This document shows positions 20,844 to 30,661 of a DNA stretch of 64,000 nucleotides, piece after piece. The notes below the pieces were generated by a model. The model did not search any database and had not been told where the DNA came from. It worked only from the letters and a program-made list of their open reading frames with translations. The stretch lies in NCBI GenBank assembly GCA_007751255.1, contig CP036296.1, positions 4,278,001 to 4,342,000 on the forward strand, in the 5' to 3' direction. Position numbers and translations under genes: made by a program. This stretch comes from Engelhardtia mirabilis (lineage in GTDB: Bacteria; Planctomycetota; UBA1135; GCA-002686595). How positions within the stretch are numbered: position 1 is the first letter of the stretch; each line of letters begins with the position of its first letter.

Positions 20844-22762
20844 ATGCAGTTGCCCCACCTTGCGCCGCTTCTCGCCCTCCTGACGATCCTGACCGGCCCC
20901 GCGCGATCGCAGGGCAGCGCTGGAGCGACAGCTCCGGGCACGGCGGGGATCGAGGCGCTGCAAGAGACCACGACCGCGGCTGCCGGACAGCAGCTCTCGG
21001 AGCCCGTTCCGCTCGTGGTCTGGAATCGCGAGATCGCCGTGCTGCGGGTCGACCTCGGAGGCGTGACCACCCAGGAGCGTGCGCGGCGCGCCGCCGAGCG
21101 CATCCTCGCCCTGCCCGACGACCCACTCGGACCGACGACCCACTCGGACCGACGATCGCGATCGAGGCCACGCGGCTCGGATCCCTACCCGGCTTCAACC
21201 TGATCGTCGGCGGAACGATCGTCTTCACGCTGTTCGAAGCGGACGTCGACCCCTCCCTCGGCGAGCCGCTCTCGGTCGCGGTCGACCGCGCGCGCGCCCG
21301 ACTGGCCGAGGTTCTGGGGGCCCGAGCCAAGCAACGCAGTCTGCCGCTGCTCCTGCGGGGAGTGGGCCTGGCCCTCGCGGCGACCATCGGCCTGGGGGCT
21401 GTGCTCTGGCTGCTCGCCCTGATCAAGCGCGTCACGATCAAGCGTGCGCGCAAGAGCGTCGCCCGCAGCGAGCGACTTCGCGTGCGCGACGCGGACCTGC
21501 GGCCCTACGCGGCCGAGGCGGTCGAGCGGCTGATCGGGATCGTCAACCTGGGTCTGATTGGCGTCTCGCTCTACATCTGGCTCGAGTTCTGCCTGACTCG
21601 CTTTCCCTACACCTCACCCTGGAGCGCCGCCCTCGGGACCCAGCTCTGGGAGCTGGCACGGTGGATCGTCGATGGGGTCCTCGAGGCCATCCCGGGGCTG
21701 ATCGTCGTAGCCCTCGCCTTCTTCGTGACGCGCGGCATCGCGCGCGCGATCAGCGTCGCGGTGGCGCGTATCGAGCGTCGCGCGGAGCGCACCGAAGGCG
21801 TCGCCCCCGAGACCGTGCGAGCGACACGCCGCCTCGCCGTCGCCGCAGTCTGGATCTTCGGCATCGTGTTCGCGTACCCCCACCTGCCCGGCGCCCAGAG
21901 CGACGCCTTCAAGGGAGTCAGCGTGGTCCTGGGACTGATGGTCACGCTCGGTTCCTCGGGGCTCGTGAATCAGATGATGAGCGGATTCGTCGTGCTGTAC
22001 TCGAAAGCGGTACGCAGCGGCGAGGTGGTCCGAATCGGCGACATCGAGGGGCAGGTCACCGATCTGGGGCTGCTCGCCACGCGCGTGCTCCTGCCCAGCG
22101 GCGAGGAGGTCTCGATCCCCAACGCAGTCGTTGTCACCCGCGAGATCACGAACTTCAGCCGCGGCCCCGGCGAGGGTCGCGCCGTGGCTTCGACCTCGGT
22201 CACGATCGGCTACGACACCCCCTGGCGCCAGGTTCGGGCGCTGCTGCTGCTCGCCGCGCAGCGCACCGATGGCGTCGCCCGTGAGCCCGCCCCGCGCGTC
22301 ACCCAGACGAACCTCTCCGATTGGTTCGCCGAGTATCGGCTGATCTTCGAGGTCGAGGACGGCAAGCGCCGCGCGGCGATCATCAACCAGGTCCACGCGG
22401 CGATTCAGGACGCGTTCAACGAGTACGGGGTGCAGATCATGTCGCCCCACTTCGTCGGACAGCCGGACAGCCCGATCGTCGTCCCACGCGGCGCGCAGGA
22501 GCCTGAGCCCGCCCCCCGCTTCCGCTTCACAAAGGAAGCGCCCCCGGCCTCGTTCGACCCCGTCGAGCAGGCCGCGCAACAGCGCGCGGAGCGCGAAGCG
22601 GAGGAGCAGGCCAAGACCGAGCGGGTCCGGCTCCGCGAGGAGCGCGGGCAGGCGGAGAAGGAGGAGAAGGCGCGGGCGAAGGAAGCGGAGCAGGCGCCGG
22701 AGGGGGACCAACCGTCCGAGGACGACCCCGAGCGCCCGAACCCTGTGGACCCGGCCTCTTAG
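20844..22762 (+). pseudogene. MscS-family mechanosensitive channel gene, frameshifted by a 17-bp tandem duplication
   Basis: Encodes a large MscS-type channel. The N-terminus (ATG 20844, signal peptide QLPHLAPLLALLTILTGPA, then PLVVWNREIAVLRVDLGG and ERARRAAERILALPDD) is in one frame. The remainder (about 21150-22762: LIVGGTIVFTLFEADVD, several membrane helices, and the pore/beta domain LGSSGLVNQMMSGFVVLYSK, RSGEVVRIGDIEGQVTDLGL, SIPNAVVVTREITN, charged C-terminal tail) is in another. The switch falls in a perfect 17-bp tandem repeat (units 21117-21133 and 21134-21150). Removing one unit gives a continuous 633-codon frame reading DDPLGPTIAIEATRLGSLPG across the join. As written it is broken. 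An assembly or sequencing error cannot be excluded, but a 17-bp duplication is not a typical one. Confidence 0.85.
21115..21155 (+). repeat. 17-bp tandem duplication (2.4 copies)
   Basis: Period-17 repeat with unit GACGACCCACTCGGACC at 21117-21133 and 21134-21150, plus five bases of a third unit. It lies inside the MscS gene. Seventeen is not a multiple of three, so gain or loss of a unit switches the reading frame. Confidence 0.95.
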
Positions 22763-23573
22763 GCGTTGCGATGGCGCCGTGCGCCGGCCGAGCATCGCGG
22801 TGCGCACGGGCGCAGCCCAACGACTGGGCGCCGACGACCAGGGAGTGTGGTTCGGTCCCTTGGGTGCCCCAGCAGGCCGCACTCGCGAGGGCCTCACGGC
22901 AACTGGCAAGTCGGTGCCTCGGCCTGGCCCCAGACCCTCTGGCTCGAGGCACCAGGTGCTGCAGTGCTCGGTCCGACAAGAGGGCCCCGAGCGCAGATAT
23001 CGACTGATCTAGCCGGACAACCATGCGGAGACAACGCGACCCACCGTCTCCCCTCTTCCGCACCACTACGAGAATCAGCATCGGGCGCGGGAGCGGTCGC
23101 CGCGGCGCACACCCCTTCCAGAACGGATCGCGACCATCGCTGCAAGGAATCCCAGTTTGCCGCCTCCAAGTCCCAAAGGAACTACGCAGCGCCCCACAAC
23201 CCACGCCCTCGGCTCGCACCCCCCAGGCCAGATTGGCTGGCCCACAGCGGTCACCAAGCGTCGCGGCCAGTGCCTCCAGCTCGTCAGCAGCCGAGGGCCG
23301 GCGCTCAGGGTTGCTGGGCGCGGGTCTTGATGAACGCTGAGGGCAAGCACCACAGCGCCTTGCACGACCTGCTCGAGATCGCGCGGACGTGCGGACACGG
23401 GGGACCCCTGCGAGCCAAGACCCCGCTCGGTCTGGTAGCTGGTTGGAAAAGCCCGGAATCGAGATCTCGGCCCGGACAAACAAGTGACTTGGTCTCCGCC
23501 TACCCTGGATCACCCCCGAGTAGCAACGCTCCACCCCGTCCCTCCGGACGGCTACGCGCGCACCGGCATCTTC
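22763..23573. other. gene-free stretch upstream of the hybrid kinase
   Basis: About 810 bp. All open frames are short or low-complexity, lack a family resemblance, and have codon use unlike neighbouring genes. A GTG in the frame of the hybrid kinase at 23484 could add 30 residues, but these (TWSPPTLDHPRVATLH) do not look like part of the protein. It presumably holds the kinase promoter; no clear -35/-10 is visible. Confidence 0.5.
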
Positions 23574-26500
23574 ATGAACAAGCGCGTGCGAGAGCGTCAG
23601 GCAGCTGCCCAGTCCTCAGAGACGGGCGAAACGATTGCGGGTCAATCGTTCTGGATCGTCGGCATCGGCGCATCGGCCGGAGGCTTGGTAGCGATCACGG
23701 AGGTCCTTCGGCCGCTTCCCGACGACCTCCAGATGGCCTTCGTCGTGATGATGCACCTGGACCCGACTCGCGCGAGTGGTCTGTCGGACCTCCTCGGGCG
23801 CGCGGCGTCGATGCCCGTCGTCCAGGCGACGGATGCGCTGGTGATGGAAGCTGGGCACGTGTACGTCCTTCCTCCCAGCACCTACATGATCGTGCAGGGT
23901 GACAGCCTGCGCCTCGTGCCGCGGGATCAGTCTCCTGAACCCCACCACCCCATCGACCTCTTCCTGCGTTCGCTGGCCCAGGAATGCGGCAGCCGCAGCA
24001 TCGGCGTGGTCCTCTCGGGAACCGGCACGGACGGCACCTGCGGCCTGGAAGCCGTGCGGGCCGCCGGCGGTATCACCTTCGCCCAGGACGCTTCGGCCGA
24101 GCACAGTGACATGCCCTGCAGCGCCGTGGCTGCTGGCTGCGTGGACGCTGTCCTCTCCACCGATGGCATCGCGCGCGACCTCGTGCAGATCAGCCGCGAC
24201 CCCTCGCAGTGGCTCGAGAGTCGCACTCTCGATGAGTTCGACGGCGACCACGCCGAGGAAGCCCAGGGCAAGGCCCTCGACGAGCTGGTGGGACGGCTGA
24301 GCCGCAGCACAGGCATCGACTTCCGCAACTACAAGCAGTCGACGATCAGGCGGCGCATCCAACGGCGGATCGTGATCCTGAAGCTGGATCGCCTCGAGGA
24401 CTACTTGAAGTTCTTCGACGAGCACCCCGATGAAGCGGAGACGCTCTGCCAGGAGATCTTGATCCACGTCACGAGCTTCTTTCGCGACCCGGAGGTCTTC
24501 GAGGCCCTCGAGCGGAAGGTCTTCCCCAAGTTGTTGGAAGGCAGGCTCCCCGACGAAGAGCTGCGCATCTGGGTCCCCGGCTGCGCGACCGGCGAGGAGG
24601 TCTACTCCCTCGCCATCGTGCTCCTGGAGTTCCTCGCTCAACGCTCCTCCAACCTGACGATCAAGCTGTTCGGGACGGACGTTTCCGAGATGGCCATCAA
24701 CCACGCGCGCGCCGGCCAGTACTCGGAGCGCATCCGCGCGGAGGTCTCGCAGGAACGGCTGCGACAGTTCTTCGTGCAGGACTCGGAGGGCTACGTCATC
24801 GCCAAGGCCGTGCGAGACCTGTGTGTCTTCGCGCGCCAGGATGCGACTCGGGATCCGCCGTTCTCCAAGATCGACTTGATCAGTTGCCGCAACCTCCTGA
24901 TCTACCTCGGTCCGGCGCTGCAGCGGCGGGTGCTCCCGATCTTCCACTACGCACTGCGCGAGGGCGGCTTCCTGTTGCTCGGGACCGCGGAGTCGGTCGG
25001 GGCGATGAAGGATCGTTTCACGGCCGTTGACGGCGCACGCAGCATCTTCTCGCGCAAGGCCGTTCCCTTCCGACTGCCATTCGATCTCGCTCGCGTGGAG
25101 CACTCGGCGCGCCGTAGCGGTCACGATCCCGCGCTGCCCTCCAGGCGCACGCCCAGCAGCGTGGACGCGCAACGCGAAGCCGATCGCGCGCTCCTGGCGA
25201 AGTACGCGCCACCAGGGGTCGTCATCGACGAGGGCCTCGAGATCCTGCAGTTCCGGGGCGATACGGGTTCCTTCTTGGTGCCGGCCCCCGGAGCGCCCAG
25301 CAACAACCTGCTGCGAATGGCGCGCGAAGGGCTCCTGACCGACCTGCGCGCGATCGTCGAGGAGGGCAAGGCCAGCACCGAGGCGATTCAACGGACGGGC
25401 CTCCGCATCCGCGGCGACGGCCGCGAGGTCCTCGCCGACATCGAGTTGATCCCGCTGCGTGTTCCAGAGTCCGTGGAGCGGTGTTTCTTGATCCTGTTCA
25501 AGGAGCGTCCGCAGCCGCCCGCGCCGACGGCGACCTCCACTCCCCAACTCGTGCCTGGGGCGGCCGAGGCAAGCCGCATTGCGGAGCTGCAACGTGAGCT
25601 CCACACGACCCGCGACTACCTGCGCGCCAACGTCGAACGCCTGGAGACCGCCAACGAGGACCTGCGCTCCTCCAACGAGGAGGTCCTCTCCAGCAACGAA
25701 GAGCTGGTCAGCACCAATGAAGAGCTGCAGACGGCCAAGGAGGAGCTCCAGGCCACGAATGAGGAGTTGCTGACGGTCAACGAGGAGCTCCAGCACAGGA
25801 ACCACGAGGTGACGCTGCTCGGCGACGACCTCGCCAACCTGCTGAACAGCGTCCAGATCCCAATGGTCATGGTCGGGCCCGATCTGCGGATCCGCAGGTT
25901 CACCCAGAGTGCTGCCAAGGCCTTCGGCCTCGTCGCCACCGACGTCAATCGAAGCATCCTGGATGCGCGCTTGGATGTTCAGGCCGTGGATCTCGCAGCT
26001 ATCCTGCACACGGTCATCGAGACATCCGCTCCGATCGAGCGGGAGGTCCAGGACCGGGAGGGGCGCTGGAGCGTCCTGACCGTCAGACCCTATCGGACGC
26101 AGGAGAAGAAGGTGGACGGGGCAGTCGTCGCCCTGACCGACATCGACGCCCGCAAGAGGATGTCCGAGGACTTCGAGCGCGCGCGGGACTACGCGCAGGC
26201 CGTGGTGATGGCCATGCGCGAACCGCTGCTGGTTCTGGACGCCGACCTGAAGGTTCAGCAGAGCAACCGAGCCTACTTCGAGGCCTTCCCGTCAACGACG
26301 CAAGACCTGCTTGGAAGCCTTCCCAGCGAGGCGGGCGGCGCACACTGGGCCACCGGCGAAGTCCTCGACGCGCTCGTCGCGTTCCGTGATCGAGGCGCGA
26401 CGATCGAGGGCCTGGCGGTTCAATGCGACGTGCCTGGTCGCAGAATGCGCTTCCTGCGACTGAACGCCCGCTCCGTGCCCGGTGACGGCGAACGTGAGGC

Positions 26501-27764
26501 GTTGACCCTGTTGGCGATCGATGACGTCACCGATCGTGAGCAGCAACGCGAGGAGCACGAGCGTTTCGCACGCGAGGTCCAGGACTCCCAGCGACTCGAG
26601 AGCCTGGGCGTCCTGGCCGGTGGTGTCGCACACGATTTCAACAACATCCTGACCGCCATCCTCGGCTTCGCGGATCTGCTCGCGATCGAGCTGCCTCCGA
26701 GCTCGAATCAAGCCAAGTTTGTGGGGCAGATCGTGGATGGTGCTCGCCGCGCGGCCGAGCTGTGCAGCCAGATGCTCGCCTACTCTGGGCGGGGTCACTT
26801 CCAGATCGAGTCATCGAACCTCAATTCGCTCGTCCGCAAGTCCACTCCGCTCTTGGAAGCCATGATCGGCAAGAAGGCTCGGCTGCGATACGAACTCTCG
26901 CCCGAGCTCCCCTCCGTCAACGTCGACGTGGTGCAGATGGGCCAGGTCATTGCAAACCTGATCCTCAACGCATCGGAGGCCCTGGGTGGCGAGGAAGGCG
27001 AGATCGTCGTCTCGACCGGCGTGATGCAGGCCAACGACGAGTTCCTCGAGGGTGCGGCGGTCTGCGGACTCCGCGCGGGTCGCTATGTCTTCCTGGAAGT
27101 AGCGGACACCGGTCAGGGCATGACCGCCGAGGTTCGCGAGCACCTCTTCGACCCGTTCTTCACCACCAAGTTCGCCGGCCGCGGCCTCGGCCTGGCTGTG
27201 GTCCTGGGCATCGCTCGAGGGCATGGTGGGACCCTCACCGTTAGATCCGAACTCGGCCGTGGCTCGGCGCTCCGACTCCTGCTCCAGGTCGGAACCATAG
27301 CCGTCCTCGATGTGGAATCGGTTGCGGCTCAGGATCAGCCCCCGTGGCGGGGATCGGGAACTGCCTTGGTCGTAGACGACGAACCGGAAGTTCGCGCGGT
27401 CCTTCGAACGATGCTGGAGCACGTGGGCATGGATGTCGTGGAGGCGGGCGACGGCCGGCGTGGGATCGCGGAACTCCGCGACCATGCCGAGACGATCCGC
27501 GTCGTGCTGCTAGATCTGACCATGCCCGTCATGGGCGGCCGGGATGCGTTCGTCACGATGCGCGAGTTGCGCCCGGATCTGCGCGTGATCCTGATGAGCG
27601 GCTACGAAGAGCAGGAGTCGGTGGAGTCCTTCCCCGATTCGAGCCTGTCGGGCTTCCTCCGCAAGCCGTTCACCTTGGGCGATCTCTCGTGCCAACTGCG
27701 CCTGGCGATTCCCGACCTGGGAGGAGCCTCCGCGCCGGAAGCGACACCGACCTCGCCCCGATGA
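23574..27764 (+). CDS. CheB-CheR-PAS hybrid histidine kinase with C-terminal receiver
   Basis: A 1396-residue multidomain signalling protein, apparently cytoplasmic (no signal peptide or membrane helix). Order: CheB methylesterase-like (GIGASAGG, Ser34; MMHLDP; SGTGTDGT); CheR methyltransferase-like (NYKQSTIRRRIQRRI, ILIHVTSFFRDPEVF, VPGCATGEEVYSLAIV); a heptad-rich coiled coil (repeated SSNEELVSTNEELQTAKEEL-type blocks, about 670-750); two PAS-like domains; a histidine kinase (GGVAHDFNNILTAILGFADL, phospho-His about 1020; N box NLILNASEALG; DTGQGM; FFTTKFAGRGLGLAVV); and a receiver domain (VVDDEP; phospho-Asp about 1314 in LLDLTMP; RKPF). Such fusions combine chemotaxis-type methylation enzymes with a phosphorelay. 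No chemoreceptor or other che gene is in the window. ATG 23574 is preferred over GTG 23484; neither has a good Shine-Dalgarno. Confidence 0.9.
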   Translation: MNKRVRERQAAAQSSETGETIAGQSFWIVGIGASAGGLVAITEVLRPLPDDLQMAFVVMMHLDPTRASGLSDLLGRAASMPVVQATDALVMEAGHVYVLPPSTYMIVQGDSLRLVPRDQSPEPHHPIDLFLRSLAQECGSRSIGVVLSGTGTDGTCGLEAVRAAGGITFAQDASAEHSDMPCSAVAAGCVDAVLSTDGIARDLVQISRDPSQWLESRTLDEFDGDHAEEAQGKALDELVGRLSRSTGIDFRNYKQSTIRRRIQRRIVILKLDRLEDYLKFFDEHPDEAETLCQEILIHVTSFFRDPEVFEALERKVFPKLLEGRLPDEELRIWVPGCATGEEVYSLAIVLLEFLAQRSSNLTIKLFGTDVSEMAINHARAGQYSERIRAEVSQERLRQFFVQDSEGYVIAKAVRDLCVFARQDATRDPPFSKIDLISCRNLLIYLGPALQRRVLPIFHYALREGGFLLLGTAESVGAMKDRFTAVDGARSIFSRKAVPFRLPFDLARVEHSARRSGHDPALPSRRTPSSVDAQREADRALLAKYAPPGVVIDEGLEILQFRGDTGSFLVPAPGAPSNNLLRMAREGLLTDLRAIVEEGKASTEAIQRTGLRIRGDGREVLADIELIPLRVPESVERCFLILFKERPQPPAPTATSTPQLVPGAAEASRIAELQRELHTTRDYLRANVERLETANEDLRSSNEEVLSSNEELVSTNEELQTAKEELQATNEELLTVNEELQHRNHEVTLLGDDLANLLNSVQIPMVMVGPDLRIRRFTQSAAKAFGLVATDVNRSILDARLDVQAVDLAAILHTVIETSAPIEREVQDREGRWSVLTVRPYRTQEKKVDGAVVALTDIDARKRMSEDFERARDYAQAVVMAMREPLLVLDADLKVQQSNRAYFEAFPSTTQDLLGSLPSEAGGAHWATGEVLDALVAFRDRGATIEGLAVQCDVPGRRMRFLRLNARSVPGDGEREALTLLAIDDVTDREQQREEHERFAREVQDSQRLESLGVLAGGVAHDFNNILTAILGFADLLAIELPPSSNQAKFVGQIVDGARRAAELCSQMLAYSGRGHFQIESSNLNSLVRKSTPLLEAMIGKKARLRYELSPELPSVNVDVVQMGQVIANLILNASEALGGEEGEIVVSTGVMQANDEFLEGAAVCGLRAGRYVFLEVADTGQGMTAEVREHLFDPFFTTKFAGRGLGLAVVLGIARGHGGTLTVRSELGRGSALRLLLQVGTIAVLDVESVAAQDQPPWRGSGTALVVDDEPEVRAVLRTMLEHVGMDVVEAGDGRRGIAELRDHAETIRVVLLDLTMPVMGGRDAFVTMRELRPDLRVILMSGYEEQESVESFPDSSLSGFLRKPFTLGDLSCQLRLAIPDLGGASAPEATPTSPR

Positions 27765-27918
27765 TCTCGGCGAGCTCCTGGTCAGCCTGCGCTGGTGGAG
27801 CTGCCGGAGCTGACTCCCGGCAGTCCCCGCGGACAAGGCTCGACCCGTGCCCAGGACTTCGGTGCCAGAAGCCTGGGCACGGCCCCCACTCGCTGCCACA
27901 ACCCCCGTACGCAAGGGA

Positions 27919-28941
27919 ATGCTCGTGATCAAGCAAGTGCTCCTGGCCCTGACCCTGGGTGCCGCGCCGTCGTGCGCCGCGCAGGAGGCCGCGCCCGTCT
28001 CTGAAGTGCCGCTGTCGGTCGTGGCCGAGATCGCGCTGCCCGGCGTCGAAGGGCGCATCGACCACCTCGCCGTAGACTTGGAGCGCGAGCGGCTCTACGT
28101 CGCTGCGCTCGGAAACGACAGTGTCGAGGTCATCGATCTGGCGCGGGGCCAGTGGCTGCGCCGGATCGATGGGCTGGACGAACCACGGGGCATTCTCTAC
28201 CTGACGGCGACCGACCGTATCGTGGTCGCGAGCGGCGGCGCCGGCACCTGCGTCGCGATCAACGCCGAGACGTTCGAGACAGCGGCGAGCGTGCCCGTCG
28301 GCCCCGACTCCGACAACCTGCGCTTCGACGACCGCCGCAGGCGCGTCCTGGTGGCGAACGGCAGCGCCCTCGGCGCGCTCGACGCGGGTACGCTCGAGGT
28401 GCTCGCGTCGACCCCCCTCGGCGGCGGCCACCCCGAGGGCTTCCAGCTCACGCCCGACGGAACACGGGCGCTCGTCAACGTGCCCCACGCGCGCCAAGTC
28501 GTCGTGGTCGACCTGGAGCGCAGCGCGGTGATCGCACGCTGGAAGCTCGAGCAGGCGGGCTCGAACTTCCCCCTCGCGATCGCCCCCGCCAGGGCAGGTT
28601 CGGGCGGGACCGACCTGTGCCTCGTCGGCTGCCGCTCGCCCGCGCGACTGCTCGTCCGCGGCCTGCCCGACGGCGCAGCGCTGCAGGACCTGGAGCTCTC
28701 CGGCGACGTGGACGACCTGTTCCTCGACGCGCGTCGCGAGCGCGTCTACGCGGCCTGCGGCGTCGGCTTCGTCGACTGCTTCCAGCGCGACGGCGACCGC
28801 CTCACCCCTGGCCTCCGCACCCCCACCGCCCCCGGTGCGCGCACCTGCCTGTGGGTCCCCGAACGCGACCGCCTCTACGTCGCCGCGCCGCGCCGCGGCG
28901 CGCAGCCCGCGCGGATCTTGGTCCTCGCGCCGACGGGGTGA
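27919..28941 (+). CDS. exported YncE-like beta-propeller protein
   Basis: A 340-residue protein with a signal peptide (LVIKQVLLALTLGAAPSCAAQ). The mature part consists of YVTN/YncE-type propeller blades, recognisable as DHLAVDLERERLYVAALGND, VEVIDLARGQWLRRI, DRIVVASGGAGTCVAINAET, GFQLTPDGTRALVNVP and VVVVDLERSAVIARWKLE. These propellers are usually periplasmic or secreted binding proteins. A Cys near the signal-peptide end (APSC) does not fit a good lipobox, so secretion rather than lipidation is favoured. The frame is open upstream to 27847, but ATG 27919 starts the signal peptide. It lies 154 bp after the hybrid kinase. Confidence 0.75.
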   Translation: MLVIKQVLLALTLGAAPSCAAQEAAPVSEVPLSVVAEIALPGVEGRIDHLAVDLERERLYVAALGNDSVEVIDLARGQWLRRIDGLDEPRGILYLTATDRIVVASGGAGTCVAINAETFETAASVPVGPDSDNLRFDDRRRRVLVANGSALGALDAGTLEVLASTPLGGGHPEGFQLTPDGTRALVNVPHARQVVVVDLERSAVIARWKLEQAGSNFPLAIAPARAGSGGTDLCLVGCRSPARLLVRGLPDGAALQDLELSGDVDDLFLDARRERVYAACGVGFVDCFQRDGDRLTPGLRTPTAPGARTCLWVPERDRLYVAAPRRGAQPARILVLAPTG

Positions 28942-29677
28942 TCGAGGTGTGTGGGAGCCACGGGGCCTGCACCAGCGGTCCGAGTTGGCGCGCCTGCCGA
29001 GATGGGGCTCGACATGGCTCGGCGGGGAGGCCCAGGGGGGCGAAGCGCGGAGGATCGGACCGCCCCGACGACCTCGCCGGATCTGCAGGCCTCCACATCG
29101 ACCGATCCCGAGGGACCGCCGCATCGGGGTCGGCCTCGGCCCAGCAAGCGTCAGCCCGGTTCGGTCACCAGGATCCGTGCCCAGTGCGTCCCCCTTCGCC
29201 ATGCCGATCTACTGGTACCGGCGGGTCTGGGCGCCTCGACCAACGCCAGCATCGAGACCGATCCAGTCAGGTCGCAGAGGCTGGGCAGTCCCCATTCGGA
29301 TCGGGGACTGCGCCCAAGCAGCCTGCGAGCCCTTGGGGTCCCGCCCTGGGTCGGGTGACCCAGGGGGGGTGCGACATGGGCGAGGTCGACCAAGTCTCTC
29401 GGTCGACCTCCTTCGGTACACCGCTCGGCCGAAGGGCAAAGTGCTGGTGGGTTGCATGGCCACAGCGATTGCGTAGGCTTCCCCCGTGCTCGATCGGCCC
29501 TCCCGGCGACTTCGGACCGCGCTCCCTGGAGCGGGCTTCACCTGAAGCCGACGCCTTCGTGGCGGCGTGTCCGTTTAGTCGCTGAGCCCTCCGCTCGTCG
29601 ACCTCCACCTCGACCCATCCGGATCACCGCCAGCTCGTTCCTGCCCACTCCACCGTGGGTCGAGGTCTCACGATTCG
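28942..29677. other. gene-free stretch upstream of the molybdoenzyme operon
   Basis: About 735 bp. Candidate frames are short and lack family features. Inverted motifs such as GGTCGACC occur at about 29385-29410 (GAGGTCGACC and CGGTCGACCTCC), a possible operator for the downstream operon; this is speculative. Confidence 0.4.
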
Positions 29678-30661
29678 ATGGCGCAAGATCCCGATGCCGA
29701 CCAGACCGGTGGCGCGCAAACCGGTGCCCAACAACGCGGCGCTGACCAACGCGGTGCCCACCAGCAGGATGCCGCAGAACAGCAGGCGCCCAGCGCGAGT
29801 TCCGTCGATCGGCGGCAGTTCCTCTCCGGCACGCTCGGAGCCGTAGCCAGCGTGGCGGGCGCCTCGGCCGCGACGTCGGGCCGCGCGAGCTCGCCCGAGG
29901 ACCTGTTCCTCCCCGAGGAGGCCTGGCGCGAGCGCATGACCGCCCCCGAGGACGGCAAGCAGTACGGCTGGGTCGTGGACACCCGCCGCTGCTTCGGCTG
30001 CCACGGCTGCGAGGTGGCCTGCAAGGCGGAGAACGACGTGCCGCTGGGCAACTACATCCGCCAGACCGTCTACCACGACCACACACGATCAAACGGTGCC
30101 GTCGCGCGCATCATGGTCCCGATGGCCTGCCAGCACTGCGAGGACGCGCCGTGCATCAAGGCCTGCCCCTGTGGCGCGCTGCACAAGGGCTCGGGGGGCA
30201 GTGTCCAGGTGAACTACGACACCTGCTCGGGGCATGGCGCTTGCAAGGAGGTCTGCCCCTACGGGGCGATCTACATCGACCCGGTCGCCAACCAGGCGGT
30301 CAAGTGCCACAACTGCACCCACCGCGTCGACGAGGGGCTGGAGCCGGCCTGCGTCGAGACCTGCCCCAGCGGAGCCCTCTTCTTCGGCGATCTGAACGAC
30401 CCGGAATCGGCGGTGTCCAAGGTAACGGCTCAGCTCGAGAAGGAGGGCGCGCTCGAGACCCTGCGCCCCGAGAAGGAGACCCGACCGCGCATGAAGTTCG
30501 CAGTGGACGAGAATCACCCGCTGGCGGCCTGGGAGCCCAAGATTCCCGGCGAGGGTCAGAGCTATCAGAACGACGCCTACAGCGTCTATTCGTGGGGCGA
30601 GCCCGGATTCGACGGCGGGGCCGGCGACGGGGAAGCGGGTGAAGAGGGAGCCGCGCGATGA
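29678..30661 (+). CDS. molybdoenzyme iron-sulfur subunit (4Fe-4S dicluster, NrfC/PsrB-like)
   Basis: A 327-residue electron-transfer subunit. A Gln/Ala-rich leader precedes a twin-arginine motif (VDRRQFLSGTLGAVASVAGA). Four Cys motifs follow: CFGCHGCEVACKAEN; CQHCEDAPCIKACP; a third block CSGHGACKEVCP; and CHNCTHRVDEGLEPACVETC. The third block normally reads CxxCxxCxxxC, but here the second ligand is His186 (C183, H186, C189, C193). The subunit should pass electrons between the catalytic subunit and a membrane or soluble partner, in the periplasm. Its stop overlaps the start of the catalytic-subunit gene (ATGA at 30658-30661). No NrfD-type membrane anchor is encoded in the operon. Confidence 0.88.
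   Translation: MAQDPDADQTGGAQTGAQQRGADQRGAHQQDAAEQQAPSASSVDRRQFLSGTLGAVASVAGASAATSGRASSPEDLFLPEEAWRERMTAPEDGKQYGWVVDTRRCFGCHGCEVACKAENDVPLGNYIRQTVYHDHTRSNGAVARIMVPMACQHCEDAPCIKACPCGALHKGSGGSVQVNYDTCSGHGACKEVCPYGAIYIDPVANQAVKCHNCTHRVDEGLEPACVETCPSGALFFGDLNDPESAVSKVTAQLEKEGALETLRPEKETRPRMKFAVDENHPLAAWEPKIPGEGQSYQNDAYSVYSWGEPGFDGGAGDGEAGEEGAAR

Noticed and set aside
21115-21155. Programmed ribosomal frameshift in the MscS gene
   Set aside because: No slippery heptamer or following structure is evident, and the 17-bp duplication fully explains the frame change.
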